Assembly: GCA_900618795.1 (NCBI GenBank)
Contig: UYJD01000001.1
Location: forward strand, 1,469,162-1,533,161
Direction: 5' to 3'
Source of the DNA: Cyanodermella asteris
Taxonomy: Eukaryota > Ascomycota > Lecanoromycetes > Ostropales > Stictidaceae
DNA: 64,000 nucleotides
Made by a program: the position numbers and the translations under genes. Below, in pieces: positions 10,077-20,313 of the stretch (position 1 is its first letter; each line of letters begins with the position of its first letter). The notes under the pieces were generated by a model that saw nothing but the letters and a program-made list of their open reading frames with translations, did not search any database and was not told the DNA's origin.

Positions 10077-12848
10077 TTACAATCTGCTCTCGATAGTCCA
10101 GTTCTCACCGCGGAATGCGGTGCCAGGCCAAATGATCCTCAGCGCCTCCCAGATGTGGCTGACGGGAATGATGTCTAGTCCGTCCTTGACCTCCTGGGGC
10201 AGATCCTTTGTATCCTTCGTGTTGGCCTTTGGCAGGAGGACGGTCTTGACGCCGGCCCTGTGGGCGCCGATGAGCTTCTCCTTGATGCCACCGACAGGCA
10301 TGACCTTGCCTCGCAGGCTGACCTCGCCGGTCATGGCGATGGTTGGTGGCACGGACCTGCTACTGAACAAGCTGATCAGGGCGACCGTGTGGGCAAGGCC
10401 TGCACTCGGACCATCCTTCGGAATCGCTCCTGAAGGGCAATGAACGTGGATCGCACGCTGTGCCATAATGTCTTCGCGGGCATCTTCCGTCAAACCAAGG
10501 TCGTAAGCATGAGCCTTGACCCACGTCAAAGCCACAGATACCGACTCTTTGAGCACGTCGCCCAGCTTCCCGGTCAGTTGGACGTTGCCAGTGCCCGGCA
10601 TGTCTGCAACTTCGATGAAGAGAATGCTGCCCTGCCCGCCGAACGAATAGGCGACGAGGCCAGTCACAATACCAGGGCTGGACTCCTTCTCGGCGAGTTC
10701 TTCGTCGAAACGGTCATGGCCTAGGATGTCGTCGAGATCTGCCAGCGATACGAGCGGGTTGTACACATCGAGCTTCTGAGCGTCCTTGGCGTCGGCATAC
10801 TGTACAGCCTTGTAGCGGCAGACACTACCGATCTCGCGCTCGAGATTTCGTACACCCGACTCGCGCGTGTAAGATGTGATGATGGTATCAAGCACATCGT
10901 CCCTCAAGTCAACGTGTTCGTTTTTGAGGCCGTTGGCAGAAATCTGCTTCGGCACCAGATGTCGGTTGGCAATGTGACGCTTTTCGACAGTCGTGTAGCC
11001 TGACAGCTGGATCGTCTCCATTCTGTCAAGCAACGGTGGCGGAATCGTCTCAAGGTTGTTGGCGGTGGCAATGAAGAGGACCTTGCTAAGATCGAGGGGG
11101 ATGTTAAGGTAGTGGTCTGTGAAGGTGTGATTCTGCTCGGGGTCGAGAACTTCCAGCATGGCAGCTGATGGGTCACCGTGGTGGTTTGACCCTCCGACCT
11201 TGTCAATCTCGTCGAGCAGGAAGACGGGATTGCTGACGCCGACCTTCTGAAGACCCTTGACGATGAGACCTGGCATGGCTGCGACGTAGGTACGGCGATG
11301 ACCCCTGATCTCGGCCTCATCCCGCACGCCGCCCAGCGAAATGCGGTGGAACTTTCGACCCAATGCGGTGGCTATCGATTTCGCCAACGACGTTTTGCCA
11401 ACGCCCGGAGGACCTGCCAGGAGAAGAATAGGAGCTTTGTCGAGGGCCCGCTTAGCCTTGAGCACCTGTAGTTCTGCCTCACGAGCGTCGACATCCTCCT
11501 TGCGGGGTGCTTCAGTGCTTCCGGCCGTTTTCTCGGTAGTCTGCTCAATGGCCTTCTTGATCTGAGCGTCCAAATCGGCGTTGACGGTTTGCTTCAACTT
11601 CAATACAGCCAGGTATTCCAGTAACCGCTTCTTGATCCTCTCCAAGCCATAATGATCGTTGTCAAGTTGCTTCCGTGCAAGATCTAGGGTCTCGGTTCCA
11701 AGCTTATCCTCGGTGAATTTAGACCAGGGTACTTCAGAAATAGCCTCGAGATATGTCCTGCACACGCCGTATTCAGCTTGAGCAGGGTTCATCTTACGGA
11801 GACGGCCAAGCTCCTTGTCAACGACTTTCTGGGCCTCTGGTGGTAGCTTTGCTTCGTCAAGTCGCTGCTTGAGCTCTTCAATCTCATCTGGACCCTCACT
11901 TTGTCCGCCAAAGCCGCCCATACCCGGTGGCATAGATCCCGGAGGCAGATTAGACTGCTTGCGACGCAACAAAGCATCGCGCTGCTCCTTTGGCAGATTC
12001 ATAATGTCGTACGCATTCGATGGTAGATTGGCAGTGGTAAGAGCAGTGATCTTAACGTTGCCCTTAATGCCGTTGATTTGCTTCACCAATATCTCGTTCA
12101 CCCGTTCCAGTCTGTCGCGGATGTCAATGGCAGCAAGAACGCGAAGCTTTTCCTCCAAATTTGTATCGACCACATTTGTCATGAAATCTGCCAGTACCCC
12201 GGCTTCCGAGAAATCTTTCTTGCCAATGAAGAGCTCCAGTCGGCGAGCCAGTATAGGGGATAAGGTCGTTTGCGATTGAGGTAGGAGTGAGGAGAGCCGG
12301 ACCAAAGTCAACAGCTCTCGGGAGGAGCGCTTTAGTTGCTGGAAAAGCTCCTGAACTTGGTGATCCGCCGGATCGACGATCTCCTCCCCAAGAAAAGTGA
12401 CCTCGCACTCAGTATATGGCTTGAATTGTGTGAACCTCTCCGCCCTGAAACGCCGGGTGCCCTCTACCATCAAGCTGAGTTCGCCCGGCCGCCGGCCGAT
12501 GACGCCTGAGATCTTAGCCACCACGCCGTAAGCAAACAAGTCCTCTGCCTTCACATCGCTGGGATCATTCGTGAGACGTTCGGCCAGCTTCCTCGTCTTG
12601 CGCTCGGAGTCTTCTAAGAGCTGCTGCCCCTCATGGCTGAGCAGTGGCGAGCAGAGTGGCAAACAGCCGACGACCAGGGCGTCGTTCGAGGGCCTGGGGG
12701 TCGAAGCATTCTTGTATATAGAGGACAGGAGGGCAGGGATATCGCGACGATTCTTGACTGGGATCCTGAGTGTGACACCGGGTAGGAGGACGGTGTCTCT
12801 TTCGAGAGGTATGATGGGGAGTATGACGCGGTCTGGCGAGCCGGCCAT
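10077..12848 (-). CDS. pln: Peroxisomal Lon protease (PTS1 SRL)
   Basis: ATP-dependent Lon-type serine protease of the peroxisome matrix, which degrades misfolded matrix proteins. It is a single exon of 923 residues. Order: Lon N-terminal substrate domain (about 8-290), helical linker, AAA+ module with Walker [10 protein letters not shown] (about 478) and Walker [11 protein letters not shown] (about 541), and a proteolytic domain with catalytic Ser in [10 protein letters not shown] (about 814) and catalytic Lys in [15 protein letters not shown] (about 857). The C-terminus is SRL, a type 1 peroxisomal targeting signal, and there is no mitochondrial presequence (it starts [15 protein letters not shown]). 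This separates it from the mitochondrial paralogue Pim1. It ends with TAA. The start is the only reasonable ATG and the length is normal for fungal Pln. Confidence 0.96.
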   Translation of the reverse strand: MAGSPDRVILPIIPLERDTVLLPGVTLRIPVKNRRDIPALLSSIYKNASTPRPSNDALVVGCLPLCSPLLSHEGQQLLEDSERKTRKLAERLTNDPSDVKAEDLFAYGVVAKISGVIGRRPGELSLMVEGTRRFRAERFTQFKPYTECEVTFLGEEIVDPADHQVQELFQQLKRSSRELLTLVRLSSLLPQSQTTLSPILARRLELFIGKKDFSEAGVLADFMTNVVDTNLEEKLRVLAAIDIRDRLERVNEILVKQINGIKGNVKITALTTANLPSNAYDIMNLPKEQRDALLRRKQSNLPPGSMPPGMGGFGGQSEGPDEIEELKQRLDEAKLPPEAQKVVDKELGRLRKMNPAQAEYGVCRTYLEAISEVPWSKFTEDKLGTETLDLARKQLDNDHYGLERIKKRLLEYLAVLKLKQTVNADLDAQIKKAIEQTTEKTAGSTEAPRKEDVDAREAELQVLKAKRALDKAPILLLAGPPGVGKTSLAKSIATALGRKFHRISLGGVRDEAEIRGHRRTYVAAMPGLIVKGLQKVGVSNPVFLLDEIDKVGGSNHHGDPSAAMLEVLDPEQNHTFTDHYLNIPLDLSKVLFIATANNLETIPPPLLDRMETIQLSGYTTVEKRHIANRHLVPKQISANGLKNEHVDLRDDVLDTIITSYTRESGVRNLEREIGSVCRYKAVQYADAKDAQKLDVYNPLVSLADLDDILGHDRFDEELAEKESSPGIVTGLVAYSFGGQGSILFIEVADMPGTGNVQLTGKLGDVLKESVSVALTWVKAHAYDLGLTEDAREDIMAQRAIHVHCPSGAIPKDGPSAGLAHTVALISLFSSRSVPPTIAMTGEVSLRGKVMPVGGIKEKLIGAHRAGVKTVLLPKANTKDTKDLPQEVKDGLDIIPVSHIWEALRIIWPGTAFRGENWTIESRL

Positions 12849-13906
12849 GGTGGATATCGCGGGTGGACTCGTGCGTGGACCAGTGTGTGGAGGGTGAGGA
12901 AGGGACTGGCAAGACCTTAACAGGCGACAAGTTAATGATGTAGTGCAAGGATGACGCCGGTGGACTGTGTCGGATGAGTCCAGAAATGTCGACTGGAAGA
13001 GAGGCGAGTTAGAGTAGCCGGCGGAAGTAGGTAGGTGGGTCTCTGCCGAGGCATGTGAGTAAGGGAACGGAGGCGCAGGTCGAAGTCAGTCTGGGCCGGC
13101 AGTCTGGGGCAGCGATGATCTGGCTGACTGGCCGGTACGCCATTCGTCTGATAAGCTACGTACGTTTACTTGAATGTGTTGCCTTTGTGAAGCGCTGCGG
13201 ACCCTCTCAGGTTCGTAAAAACACGCAGAAGCACCCCTGTCGACAAAGGCCGCTCGGCACATGCCAGGGGTTGTCTGTGTAGATGCCTGGGTAGGTAGGT
13301 ACCTACGTACGCAGCGACTGATCGGTGAGCAGCCGGGCAGCAGCCGGGGGCGGGGAGCAAGATGCGCTAACGACAGCCTCAACACCTGACGGTTTAGTGA
13401 ACATCTAACCTCGCCGCCCCACACGCTAGAACGCGGTACGTCTTCGGAAGCTCATGAGCCTCTAGTCTGTTCTACATTTGAGTGCTGTCATTCTCCTTCT
13501 ATAGTCCGTTTCGGCAATCCTGTGCTCAGGCTATTCTGGGCGCTCTCGTTCGCAGACTCGCCTCGTTATCTCTGCTGCAATATACAGAACCAAGCCTGGA
13601 AGATCCCGCCCAGAAATCATCCGTTCTATGGCGCAGTGTCTTTAGACCCGCCAGTGTCTTGTCACTCGTCAGCATGCATCAATGATCGCCACATTGCAAC
13701 TCAAGCCTCAACTCTTCGACGTCTTCCGTGTCGCCCGCGACCCCACTTACTCCGTGACGCGTTCAAGAACCGTCTCGTCACATGAGATCGGCGCCTGTTT
13801 GACTGGCTCAATGAGTAGCCAGCTTTGAAATCGCTATTATTGGCACACCTTGGAAGTTTCACAGCCTACTTCGAGAGGTGATCCCCTCGGCACCCACACA
13901 CTCACC
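12849..13906. other. Divergent intergenic region, Lon/MLH1
   Basis: About 1.06 kb between the start codons of Lon and MLH1; both promoters must lie here. No ORF with protein-like composition. A short tandem of GTAGGTAGGTACCTACGTACG-like bases occurs near 13290-13312. Confidence 0.5.
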
Positions 13907-16012
13907 ATGGCAGACACAATGGACCTGGACGAGCCAAGAGGCACTAAACGGAAGGCTGAGGCACCCGAACCTGTCGCACCGAAGCGCATCAAAGCGCTCG
14001 AGCGAGATGTCGTGAACAAGATTGCCGCTGGCGAGATCATTGTCGCTCCCATGCATGCCCTCAAAGAGATGATCGAGAACTCAGTCGATGCCGGCGCCAC
14101 ATCCATCGAAATTGCTGTCAAGGATGGAGGTCTGAAGATGCTCCAGATCACCGACAATGGCAATGGCATCCACAAGGATGATCTGCCTATCCTGTGCGAG
14201 CGGCACACCACATCCAAGCTCAAAGCGTTTGAAGATCTTGAGACCATCTCCACTTATGGGTTCCGCGGTGAGGCATTAGCCAGTATCAGTCACGTCGCAC
14301 ATCTGAAGATCACCACCAAGACGCCCGAATCGGATCTGGCCTTCCAAGCGCACTACGCAGATGGCAAGCTTGTGCCGGCTAAGCCTGGCGGTGATCCAAC
14401 GCCCAAACCGTGTCATGGTCGACAAGGTACACAGATAACTGTCGAAGATCTCTTCTACAACGTGCCCCAACGCAGAAAGGCCTTCAAATCTCCAAGCGAG
14501 GAATACGCCAAGGTGCTAGACATAGTTGGCCGCTATGCCGTCCATTGTCATGGGGTGGGATTCTCATGCAAGAAACACGGCGACAATTCCATGGGCCTGA
14601 CAGTCCAAGCCAGCGCTACAGTCGGGGAACGTATTGGTAGCGTTCACGGACATTCCCTTTCGAAAGAGCTCATTCAATTCAGCACATCAGACCACAGACT
14701 AGGGTTTACAGCGTCTGGATTTGCGAGTAACGCCAACTACCATGTGAAGAAGACCACGCTTCTGCTGTTCATCAACCACCGATCCGTTGAATCGTCAGCG
14801 GTCAAGCAGGCTGTCCAGCGTACGTATTCAGTGTTCCTACCGAAAGGTGGCCATCCCTTCGTCTACATCAGTCTTGAAATCTCCCCCGAGCGAGTGGACG
14901 TGAATGTGCATCCTACGAAACGGGAAGTCAATTTTCTCGACGAAGAGGAAATCATCGAAATGGTTTGCAATGCGATACGCGCTGAGCTGTCAAAGGTAGA
15001 CACATCGCGCACTTTCATGACCCAATCTCTGCTTCCTAGTGCCAAGGCGGTCCAGTCACCTACTCCCCACACGCCGAGAGCGCCTCCTTCCGGCTCCAAG
15101 GCCACACCCAAACCCGCCGAGAACAACCTGGTCCGAACAGATCCAGCCTTGCGCAAGATAACGTTCATGCTTGGTCCAGGCCAAGGAGATGGAAGCACTG
15201 AATTCAAGTACACCGTTGTCGAGAAGGATCACATGGCCATCCGACTCACGAGCGTCAAGGCGCTACGAGCGGCAGTGCGGGCTCAACTCCATCAAAATTT
15301 GAGCGACGTTTTCAGTGCGCATACATGGGTAGGTGTGGTTGATATTGACAAGAGAGCTGCGGCGATTCAGCACGGCGTGAAGCTTTATCTTGTTGACTAC
15401 GGCATGGTTGCGAATGAGTTCTTCTATCAGCTTGGGCTGACCGATTTCGGCAATTTCGGGACGATTGCTTTTGACAATCCGCTAGACATACGGACATTGG
15501 TGGCATGTGCAGCCGAAAATCAGCAGGCCAAAGTTCCTGGCCAGGTGCTGTCCGAGGCGCCGGAAAGGGTCACACGTCAGCTGGTCGAGAGAAGAGATAT
15601 GCTTCTGGAATACTTCAGCATGAACGTTTCCGAAGATGGCAAGCTTCTGGCGCTTCCCCTACTTCTCAAGGGCTATTTGCCGTGTCTTGCAAAGTTGCCG
15701 CGATTTCTGCTGAGGCTGGGTCCTTGCGTCAACTGGCAACAGGAGAAAGAGTGCTTTCGTACCTTCCTTGTTGAGCTTGCCAGCTTCTATGTTCCAGAAC
15801 AGCTACCGAACGCGCCAGTATCCGAAAAGGATGCCATGGAGGTCGTGGAGGACGTCGAGGTTGCGGAGAGACGAAAGCAGGTGGAGTACCAGCTGGAGCA
15901 TGTTCTCTTCCCAGCTTTCAAATCGCGCCTTGTGGCGACCAAGGGACTTCTGAAGGGCGTGATTGAGGTGGCAAATCTGAAAGGGCTTTATCGTATTTTC
16001 GAGCGTTGTTAG
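13907..16012 (+). CDS. MLH1: DNA mismatch repair protein Mlh1
   Basis: MutL homologue Mlh1, the common subunit of the MutL-alpha, -beta and -gamma heterodimers acting in mismatch repair and meiotic crossing over in the nucleus. It is a single exon of 701 residues from the ATG at 13907 (context CACCATGG); an in-frame TTG upstream is rejected. A basic N-terminal extension (TKRKAEAP...PKRIK) precedes the GHKL ATPase. ATPase motifs are AAGEIIVAP, MIENSVDAGA (catalytic Glu and Asn), ITDNGNGI and TYGFRGEALASIS (residues about 35-135). The transducer domain has the conserved VDVNVHPTKREV. The C-terminal half is the dimerisation domain. The protein ends YRIFERC, the strongly conserved Mlh1 C-terminus that contributes to the Pms1 endonuclease site. 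It converges on the DUF202 gene with only 14 bases between stop codons. Confidence 0.97.
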   Translation: MADTMDLDEPRGTKRKAEAPEPVAPKRIKALERDVVNKIAAGEIIVAPMHALKEMIENSVDAGATSIEIAVKDGGLKMLQITDNGNGIHKDDLPILCERHTTSKLKAFEDLETISTYGFRGEALASISHVAHLKITTKTPESDLAFQAHYADGKLVPAKPGGDPTPKPCHGRQGTQITVEDLFYNVPQRRKAFKSPSEEYAKVLDIVGRYAVHCHGVGFSCKKHGDNSMGLTVQASATVGERIGSVHGHSLSKELIQFSTSDHRLGFTASGFASNANYHVKKTTLLLFINHRSVESSAVKQAVQRTYSVFLPKGGHPFVYISLEISPERVDVNVHPTKREVNFLDEEEIIEMVCNAIRAELSKVDTSRTFMTQSLLPSAKAVQSPTPHTPRAPPSGSKATPKPAENNLVRTDPALRKITFMLGPGQGDGSTEFKYTVVEKDHMAIRLTSVKALRAAVRAQLHQNLSDVFSAHTWVGVVDIDKRAAAIQHGVKLYLVDYGMVANEFFYQLGLTDFGNFGTIAFDNPLDIRTLVACAAENQQAKVPGQVLSEAPERVTRQLVERRDMLLEYFSMNVSEDGKLLALPLLLKGYLPCLAKLPRFLLRLGPCVNWQQEKECFRTFLVELASFYVPEQLPNAPVSEKDAMEVVEDVEVAERRKQVEYQLEHVLFPAFKSRLVATKGLLKGVIEVANLKGLYRIFERC

Positions 16013-16026
16013 TGAGTCTTTTGTTG

Positions 16027-16590
16027 CTATACTTGTGTATAAAGATACCCCAACTTGCGAGCTATATGGCTTGCCAACGAGATGGAAGAGCCGTTTGACG
16101 AAGATTCGGATCCAGCGCCTTCGCTAGCTGCACCGGTGACAATGAATACAACGCAGCTGATGACAATTGCCATGGAGATGAAACCGAACAGGAACGTCGT
16201 CTTCGTGCCCGTCTCGACAATGGGCTTGCGGATAGCATAGCCGTGAGTCGTCTTGGCGTAATTGGCGGTGCCACCTCCCAACGCCAAAAGCGACAAGATG
16301 AAGAAGATGATGCCCAGAGGGAGTGCCATGCGCTGCTCCAGCACACTGGGCTGGACGCGCAGGTGAAAGGATATGATGATGGCCAGCGAAACTATGGACA
16401 AGGTCATCGACATGCGAAGCCAGGAAAGAAATGTTCGTTCGTTAGCAAGGTGATCCCTGGCCGTGGAAGCGTCATTGGTCAGAATTAGACTGTTGGGAAA
16501 GCCTCTGGACTGGACACGAGCGACATCCTCTGGGTCGGCCGGGGTAGAGTGAGTGGTGAAATGTGGAATCAGGCCATGTAGAAGAGGCAT
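16027..16590 (-). CDS. DUF202 integral membrane protein
   Basis: Small membrane protein of the DUF202 (YidH-type) family, a domain also present in fungal vacuolar transporter chaperone subunits; the molecular function of stand-alone fungal members is unknown. It is a single exon of 187 residues. The DUF202 signature DHLANERTFLSWLRMSM begins at about residue 46 and leads into transmembrane segment 1 (LSIVSLAIIISFHL). Segments 2 (LPLGIIFFILSLLALGG) and 3 (FLFGFISMAIVISCVVFIV) follow, then a Ser-rich tail. The gene is tail-to-tail with MLH1, so the two 3' untranslated regions almost certainly overlap as antisense transcripts. Confidence 0.88.
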   Translation of the reverse strand: MPLLHGLIPHFTTHSTPADPEDVARVQSRGFPNSLILTNDASTARDHLANERTFLSWLRMSMTLSIVSLAIIISFHLRVQPSVLEQRMALPLGIIFFILSLLALGGGTANYAKTTHGYAIRKPIVETGTKTTFLFGFISMAIVISCVVFIVTGAASEGAGSESSSNGSSISLASHIARKLGYLYTQV

Positions 16591-17441
16591 TCTGGTTGGG
16601 ACTCGGTGCCGCGATTATGACGATGGCTCGAGATGTCAAGGTGAGACACAATCGGCGGGGATGAGAACAAGCAGTCTTATCGCTGGCAGGAAAGCCGTCA
16701 GCACCGTTGGAGTGGGTAGTGTGGTGGCACGACAGCATGTCAAGTGACGAGTGAGAAGTGCAGACTCCGCAGCCGCAGGGAATAAAGATGTCTCAGGTTC
16801 GCGCGGAGTCGCTCAGCAGCCAACATTAGCTTCAGCCTGACTTTCACCTACACTTCGATTGTGCCCCTCCAACCGTTATCGCCTGCTGATCTCCCCATAT
16901 CTGTCCATCGTCTTTCTTTCTGCCGTGCCGCAAACAGCAGTTGACACCCTTGCCGTGCTTCAAACCTGCCTGGCGTCTCGCAGTCCGCCCGCACAGGGAT
17001 TGAGTCGACCACGGCAGCGTCTCCACTCTGGCAGCGCTGGTTGAGGACGGTCGGGGAGGGCGAGCCCAAGGCGAGACGTATTGACGGAGACACTTGATCA
17101 CTTCCCTACCTGGGTAGATCTGCCAATATTATCGAACAGACCCAGAAGAGTAGCTGACGGCATAGCTCTACTACCACTTACGCATTTACTTGCACAGGGA
17201 CTCACAAGAGTAGCATACGAAGGACGTATGACAGTACGTGCGCAACGACTTTTGTCACGCCGCCCGAGGGATCGGCAGCGAGCCGTTGTTCTAATCTGCA
17301 AAAAGCTTTTCGCGGGCAGCTAGCTGCTGACTTCGAGCAACCCACACCTCGCCTTCGTGCCCGCTTCCACCTTCTCTCACCACCTATCAATCGATACATT
17401 AGCTACCTTGAAGCTTCTGCTACTGTCAATTGAACGTTGTC
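16591..17441. other. Divergent intergenic region, DUF202/MATE
   Basis: About 850 bp between two divergent start codons; presumed promoters and leaders. The last 100 bases before the MATE start are C/T-rich (leader-like). Nothing else supported. Confidence 0.5.
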
Positions 17442-19526
17442 ATGTCTGACGAGCAGACGCCAGGCAAGGCCTCGCCTCAGCGTCGTCGTTCTAGTGCTCT
17501 CGCTCGCTTCAGAGACTCTCTCTCACGTTCGCCTCACGATACTCGTGGTTTCGTCGGCTCGCCCTGGGCACGTGCAGCGATTGCCCAGGATATAGAGGAC
17601 GACCTGGTGAGTGAGCATGGCATCCTCGACAGCGACGATGACGACCTGGAACGTCAGACTAGCATGTTGCATCCCGTCGTCAGTCATGAGTCTGGCAACG
17701 CTGCCCACCTGCTCTCCACCTCTTACAGTAGGCCCACTTTCGTCCCTCTCGGTCACAGAACCTCGATGATACTGGGCGGTCATGATCCTTACCAGAATCC
17801 CACCCGCGAGGAACAAGTTGAAGCCTTGCAAGAAGAACGCAGTCTCCTGCGAGATAACAATCTGATCCCGCCAAAACACCCCCAGGAGACCCACGACGAT
17901 AACTTTGCCCAACAAGTCGGTAGCTTCATTGCTCACCATCTGCCAACAGCGATCCCCGGCGGTGACAGAAAGGTCGTCCGGACAGAAGAGGAGGCTCAAC
18001 AAGATGAGGCGGTGCAGACTGAGCAAACACCATTGCTGGGCAACCCAGAACTGCCATACGGTGGTCTGGACAGCCCAGAAGATATCGAGAGGAAGTGGGA
18101 AGCCGCAGTGGCCGCCGGTCAGATCCAAACAACGTGGCAGCGTGAAGCCAAGACAATCACAAAGTACAGCGCTCCTCTCATCCTGACATTCATCCTGCAG
18201 TTCACGCTCACGTTGTCGAGTGTGCTCGCTGTCGGTCATATCGGTGTCACCGAACTTGCCGCCGTCAGTCTTGCAACCATGACTGCCAATATTACTGGTT
18301 ATGCCCCTTTCCAGGGACTGGGCACTGCTCTGGATACTCTTTGCGCACAGGCATATGGCAGTGGAAAGAAAAAGCTGGTCGGGCTGCAGATGCAGCGTGG
18401 CGTCTATTTCCTTTGGGCCATTTGCATCCCTGTGGCGATCATTTGGCTGAGTGCAGAGGCCATCCTTGTTCGAATCGTTCCAGACCCGGAGGTCGCTCGA
18501 TTGGCAGGTGTGTATCTGAAGGTTGTACTCGCGGGCGCTCCAGGGTGGGCCGCGTTCGAGAGTGGGAAACGATTTCTACAGGCGCAGGGCAAGTTCAACG
18601 TCGGATTGTATGTCCTCCTGATATGTGCGCCTTTGAATGCTTTGATGAATTATACCTTTGTCTGGACGTTGGGAATGGGCTATGTTGGAGCTCCGCTTGC
18701 TGTGGCAATCACAGACAATCTATTGCCTCTATTCCTCTTCCTGTACGTTCGATTTATCGATGGATACCAATGTTGGCCCGGATTTACGAAGCGGGCCTTC
18801 TCTAATTGGGGGCCTATGATAAAGCTGGCCCTCCCCGGTCTTCTCATGGTCGAATCGGAATGTCTTGCCTTTGAAGTCCTGACTCTCGCTGCATCCTATT
18901 TCGGAACCGAGGTCCTTGCGGCTCAAAGTGTGTTGTCGACTATCGTCACGCTCGCCTGGCAGGTGCCTTTCCCCCTTTCTATAGCCAGCAGCACGCGCAT
19001 CGCCAACCTCATTGGCGCCACCCTGGTTGATGCAGCAAAGCTCAGTGCCCGAGTCGGCTTTTGCTTTGCATTCGTTGTAGGCTGCCTCAACCTCACCCTC
19101 CTGGCCTCTCTGCGGAATTACATTCCTCTCATCTTCACCTCAGACCCTGTGGTGGTCGATGTTGTAGCCACGGTCTTGCCTTTGTGTGCGGCTTTCCAGC
19201 TTTTCGACTCACTGTGTGCGTGGGGCAATGGCACCCTGAGGGGCCTTGGCAGACAGGAGATCGGAGGCTACGTCCAGTTGTTCTGCTATTATGCTATTGC
19301 CATGCCTGTCAGCTTTGGAGCAGCATTTGGCCTTGGATGGGGGATCATGGGCTTATGGCTCGGTTGCGCTGTTGCGCTTGGATTGTAAGTTGCTTTGGCA
19401 TTTCTAAGGATGCGAATATGCAGGCTAATTGTGTTCAGGGTCGCGGTGATTGAGATCGTTTTCATTCGAAGAACTGATTGGAATAGAAGTGTCGAGGATG
19501 CGAAGGCGCGCAACGAGTTGACCTGA
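17442..19526 (+). CDS. MATE-family efflux transporter
   Basis: Multidrug and toxic compound extrusion (MATE) transporter, a 12-helix cation-coupled antiporter. Model: exon 1 17442-19384, intron 19385-19438 (54 bp, GTAAGT...TTCAG), exon 2 19439-19526, 676 residues. A hydrophilic N-terminal domain of about 230 residues is rich in Ser/Asp/Glu. The MATE core starts with AKTITKYSAPLILTFILQFT (helix 1) and VLAVGHIGVTELAAVSLATM, then GLGTALDTLCAQAYGSGKK, the classic MATE motif. The second half repeats the fold (LALPGLLMVESECLAFEVLT). Splicing adds the end of helix 12 and a short tail (FIRRTDWNRSVEDAKARNELT); without it the ORF ends inside a helix. The start is the ATG of MSDEQTPG; a TTG four codons upstream is ignored. 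It resembles vacuolar or plasma-membrane fungal MATEs; the substrate is unknown. Confidence 0.93.
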
Positions 19527-20313
19527 GCACGATGCATTTGGTCACTATTGTGATGTTGGTTGAGCTTGCTGGCATTGTTTCATATGCGACGAATCAGCAT
19601 AACGACGGCTCTTTTGTCCAGCACAGCGTCGGGAGTATACTAGGTGGTATTTCTGCGGGTATCTGATTACAAACGGCCTTGATACTGTCTTACATTAGAG
19701 TCATGCAAAAATGGAGCGATTTTTTGATCGAAATTGATGAGTTAAGCGCTTTACACATGTGTGGGCACGAGGGACGACTGCTGAGAGTAGCCAGTTGATA
19801 CAATTTGATAAGTTCCCGTTGCCGCCTCGCTCAATGATTGGCAGTGAGTCCTTACATCCTTCTGGGACCGTATAATAATCCGGAATGGCCTTCCATCGTC
19901 CAGCTCACATACATGGGTCACAGGTTGCCATCGATATCCTGTTTCCAAATCTGCAAGTGCTCAGTTGAAACCCAGAACAAGGCACCAGACAGCTACCTTG
20001 CTGAGTACCGAGCCAAGTGCCCAGCCAGGTACCAGCAGATCAAGTAATGGGAGCGTCCATACAACCAGCAAAAGCATCTCTACAGTCACGGGTCACCCCT
20101 ATGCAACACCGGCTCCAGCAAGAGTCAACGCCACACCTCGAATTACACAGCAGCGATCAGCAAATAAAAAAACAAAAACATTTTTTCATTTTTTGGGTAT
20201 CTTGTAAGCAAAAGCGCCTCAATTTCATAGCTTCGTCGAAGGTTCGTGGCTCCATGCGCTCCAGCCCTGGTTTCTCTCTATGTGTCTCAATTTCGTTTCG
20301 CTTCCCCGTCGCC
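19527..20313. other. Convergent 3' intergenic region
   Basis: Between the stops of MATE and MRE11. It is AT-rich in parts with an A-rich segment near 20160-20190. No gene seen. Confidence 0.5.
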
